DNA of 64,000 nt from Ferrimonas pelagia (lineage in GTDB: Bacteria; Pseudomonadota; Gammaproteobacteria; Enterobacterales; Shewanellaceae), in contig NZ_BAABJZ010000106.1 in assembly GCF_039543565.1 (NCBI RefSeq), positions 61,453 through 125,452 on the forward strand, given 5' to 3'. Positions within the stretch are counted from its first letter, which is position 1. The number at the start of each line of letters is the position of its first letter. The notes under the pieces are model-generated. The model was given only the letters and a program-made list of their open reading frames with translations. It did not search any database and was not told the origin of the DNA. This document shows, one piece after another, positions 62,669 through 64,000 of this stretch. The position numbers and the translations under genes are program-made.

Positions 62669-62696
62669 CGGTATTAAGCCATCGGTATTAAGCCAT
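62669..62696. repeat. Tandem 14-bp duplication
   Basis: Two exact adjacent copies of CGGTATTAAGCCAT. Confidence 0.85.
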
Positions 62697-62966
62697 CGAT
62701 GCGATCTCACCAGGCGCAAGCCATTTGCTGATGACAGCCAGAGTGTTAATGCGCCGTGCAACTCAAGTTTTGAATGGTGTAACCATTAAATATCATGATG
62801 TTGTGGGTTGGTGTTTGCTAACCTTTTTGCGCGCTTTTTCCGCGATTCTCGCTTTCACCAGGGATAGGGCGTGCTTTTTACCAGTTTTTGGTAGATATTG
62901 TAGGAACTTAGCGGCAAAGCCCTATCTTACATCGGCGGGATAAATGGAAATTCCGCATAATATACT

Positions 62967-62973
62967 GTTAAGT
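62967..62973. other. Possible integron core site before the first cassette gene
   Basis: GTTAAGT fits the GTTRRRY integron core exactly and lies 10 bp before the ATG of the first cassette gene. It could be the crossover point of an attI or of an upstream attC whose left part is unrecognisable. A 7-bp match is weak alone; its position gives it weight. Confidence 0.35.
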
Positions 62974-62983
62974 GCCCAAGATA

Positions 62984-63298
62984 ATGATTCGAAAGATAGC
63001 AACCATAGCAATCATCGGGCTAGCTCCTGCGGGAGTTTGGTTGGATGATGTCGTTTCTGATAGGAAGCACGTCGTTGCTGTAGAAGTGGATACAGCGATG
63101 TATGAATCCTTTAGCTGCATTGATGCTACTGGAGGCTTATGTGCGGCTGTTAGGGAAATCCCACCAGGCGATGGTTATAAAGTGCTCCGTATTAGGTATG
63201 GAAAGGACTATATGGCTATAAAGGTTCAAGCAGATCTAACTAGTGGTTGGATTCTGAATGAGCAAGGTGTTGCTCTTCGTGCTCGAACGGGCACTTAA
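62984..63298 (+). CDS. Integron-cassette hypothetical protein, secreted or anchored
   Basis: A 104-residue protein, AT-richer than the rest of the window. It has a basic hydrophobic N-terminus (MIRKIATIAIIGLAPAGVWL), probably a signal or anchor, then a small mixed alpha/beta domain with two Cys (FSCIDATGGLC). No family was recognised. Only 10 bp separate the ATG 62984 from a core-like site, and the stop TAA is part of the attC core ACTTAAC, so the gene fills the cassette tightly. A GTG at 62972 is also in frame. Confidence 0.7.
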   Translation: MIRKIATIAIIGLAPAGVWLDDVVSDRKHVVAVEVDTAMYESFSCIDATGGLCAAVREIPPGDGYKVLRIRYGKDYMAIKVQADLTSGWILNEQGVALRARTGT

Positions 63299-63367
63299 CA
63301 AGAAAATTAAGTTTGCCTGCAAGCAGGCGGGACCGGCTACCACCGGCCCCTTATTTAAGCGTTACTA
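63293..63367 (+). repeat. attC site 1 (integron recombination site)
   Basis: A 75-bp site. Left core ACTTAAC overlaps the stop codon of the preceding gene; right core GTTACTA. The centre has an imperfect hairpin GGGACCGG/CCGGCCCC with CTACCA between its arms. The centre is closely similar to that of the second site at 63810, with the same total length. The pattern is that of integron attC (59-base elements). Confidence 0.75.
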
Positions 63368-63383
63368 GGCCTAACGTACGGAC

Positions 63384-63815
63384 ATGTCATTACTTACACT
63401 AGCAATACTTATCTTCTTTGCGATTGTGATGCTACGCGAGTATTTCAATCCACTTTGGCGACAGTTTGTTTCCTTCTCTAGCTCGCCTCCAAAGCCTGTA
63501 GATGGAGCCCGGACAGAGCAAATGGTGTTTTTTTGGAAGCACGACAAAAACTACCGCAAGTCACAAGAAAAAGACTACTGGAACGCTATGAGGCTTATAT
63601 CTACCAGGGATGGTCTTTGGGTCAAGCGGCCTATCTTTATCTTCGGTAGGAGGTCGGCTTACTTTCCATGGGGAGAGCTTTGTCCGGGTTCAACATTTTT
63701 CGTTTGGTTAGCTAGGCGTCGAACCATGCAACTAAAAGGAACCCAGCTATATTTCTCGATATCAGAGCGATTCTACCAAAAGCACATTCGGCAATACTTT
63801 GAATCGGCCCAGTAA
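63384..63815 (+). CDS. Integron-cassette hypothetical membrane protein
   Basis: A 143-residue protein with one N-terminal helix (LLTLAILIFFAIVMLREY). A basic and aromatic cytoplasmic domain follows (QMVFFWKHDKNYRKSQEKDYWN). It starts 17 bp after attC 1 and its TAA is inside the left core of attC 2, so gene and attC form a unit. No family was recognised. AT-richer than the neighbouring core genes, consistent with acquisition. Confidence 0.7.
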   Translation: MSLLTLAILIFFAIVMLREYFNPLWRQFVSFSSSPPKPVDGARTEQMVFFWKHDKNYRKSQEKDYWNAMRLISTRDGLWVKRPIFIFGRRSAYFPWGELCPGSTFFVWLARRRTMQLKGTQLYFSISERFYQKHIRQYFESAQ

Positions 63816-63884
63816 CAAGTCAAGTCAGCGAGGGCGCTTCGCGCCGGGACCAGCTACCGCTGGCCCCTGCTTGAAGCGTTGTAC
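63810..63884 (+). repeat. attC site 2 (integron recombination site)
   Basis: A 75-bp site. Left core CAGTAAC overlaps the stop of the preceding gene; right core GTTGTAC. The centre GGGACCAGCTACC with complementary GCTGGCCCC matches site 1 (GGGACC-R-GCTACC). Flanking arms TCAAG/CTTGAAGCG pair with a few unpaired bases, as in attC folding. Confidence 0.78.
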
Positions 63885-63943
63885 TTGCCGGGCAAGCCCG
63901 GGGAAGCTTTAAACACAAAGAATTCAGTTAGATAAATAACTTA

Positions 63944-63963
63944 ATCTGGATGTTTATCCAGTA
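63944..63963. promoter_or_regulatory. Putative LexA (SOS) box at the window edge
   Basis: ATCTGGATGTTTATCCAGTA contains CTG-N10-CAG, the LexA core, with symmetric GGAT/ATCC inside. It lies just after attC 2; the controlled gene is outside the window. SOS control is known for integron integrases and also for repair genes. Confidence 0.45.
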
Positions 63964-64000
63964 TGATCTACAGTCTAGTTCATGACTGGATTAACACTAA

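Larger units (their letters stand above)
62351..62983. other. Non-coding stretch before the cassette genes
   Basis: About 630 bp with no convincing gene. It holds a minus-strand frame (62378-62569) without recognisable similarity and a 14-bp tandem duplication (CGGTATTAAGCCAT, twice at 62669-62696). A GTTAAGT core-like site lies at 62967-62973, where an attI site or the end of a lost attC might be. No integrase is present. Confidence 0.5.

Noticed and set aside
1..64000. CRISPR arrays, rRNA genes or prophage structural genes
   Set aside because: No regularly spaced direct repeats, rRNA-like stretches or phage genes were seen.

Overview
The window looks like a stretch of the main chromosome of a marine-type gammaproteobacterium, of the Ferrimonas/Shewanella/Aeromonas kind. 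The evidence is a conserved housekeeping block in a typical gammaproteobacterial order (nrdAB-yfaE, ubiG-gph, gyrA, serC-hisC-aroA, cmk-rpsA-ihfB, lapAB-pyrF), an E. coli-type PLD-family PssA, a DacB, and moderately high GC with heavy use of ATC/GATC words. The species is not determined; the genus suggestion is inference from gene content.

Layout. 1-10.4 kb is an accessory, probably iron- or metal-responsive region. It holds an SDR with a strong Fur-box-like site upstream, a decayed DUF1643 gene, a PepSY-TM membrane protein with a second Fur-box-like site, a decayed IS5-family transposase, a His-rich secreted protein, Cys-rich mini-ORFs, a TonB-dependent siderophore-type receptor, and an ABC transporter with two related ABC-2/DUF3526-type permeases. 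10.6-14.3 kb holds a YdbS/YdbT-like pair of PH-domain membrane proteins and a DCC-thioredoxin-like/SDR pair. 14.4-16.9 kb encodes the orphan glycyl-radical enzyme YjjI and its activase YjjW. 16.9-22.3 kb (minus strand) carries nrdA-nrdB-ferredoxin, with NrdR-box-like repeats upstream, and ubiG-gph. 22.5-35.9 kb is the plus-strand core block, ending with an acyl-CoA dehydrogenase. 35.9-44.7 kb holds a small unknown gene, dacB with a degenerate signalling protein, pssA, a diguanylate cyclase, a methyltransferase and an aromatic aminotransferase.

44.9-61.2 kb is an exopolysaccharide locus whose gene types match the Vibrio fischeri syp locus. It contains a flippase, O-antigen-ligase-like protein, glycosyltransferases, a Wzz-type protein, a fused GT2/phosphoglycosyl transferase, a STAS protein (SypA-like), an OmpA lipoprotein (SypB-like), an SLBB export protein with six SLBB units, a P-loop-less BY-kinase-like protein, and a sigma-54 response regulator (SypG-like). 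Nearby are a TetR regulator, another glycosyltransferase and an orphan Hpt protein. Two good sigma-54 promoters, and a third weaker one, lie in front of its transcription units. Each has a shared GCTTTGCA-type motif 41-63 bp upstream, a candidate binding site for the local activator.

61.1-64 kb holds YvcK and tRNA-Cys(GCA), followed by two promoterless hypothetical genes. Each of these ends in a 75-bp attC-like site whose first core overlaps the stop codon. This is a small integron gene-cassette array without a visible integrase, with a LexA-like box just beyond the second site at the window edge.
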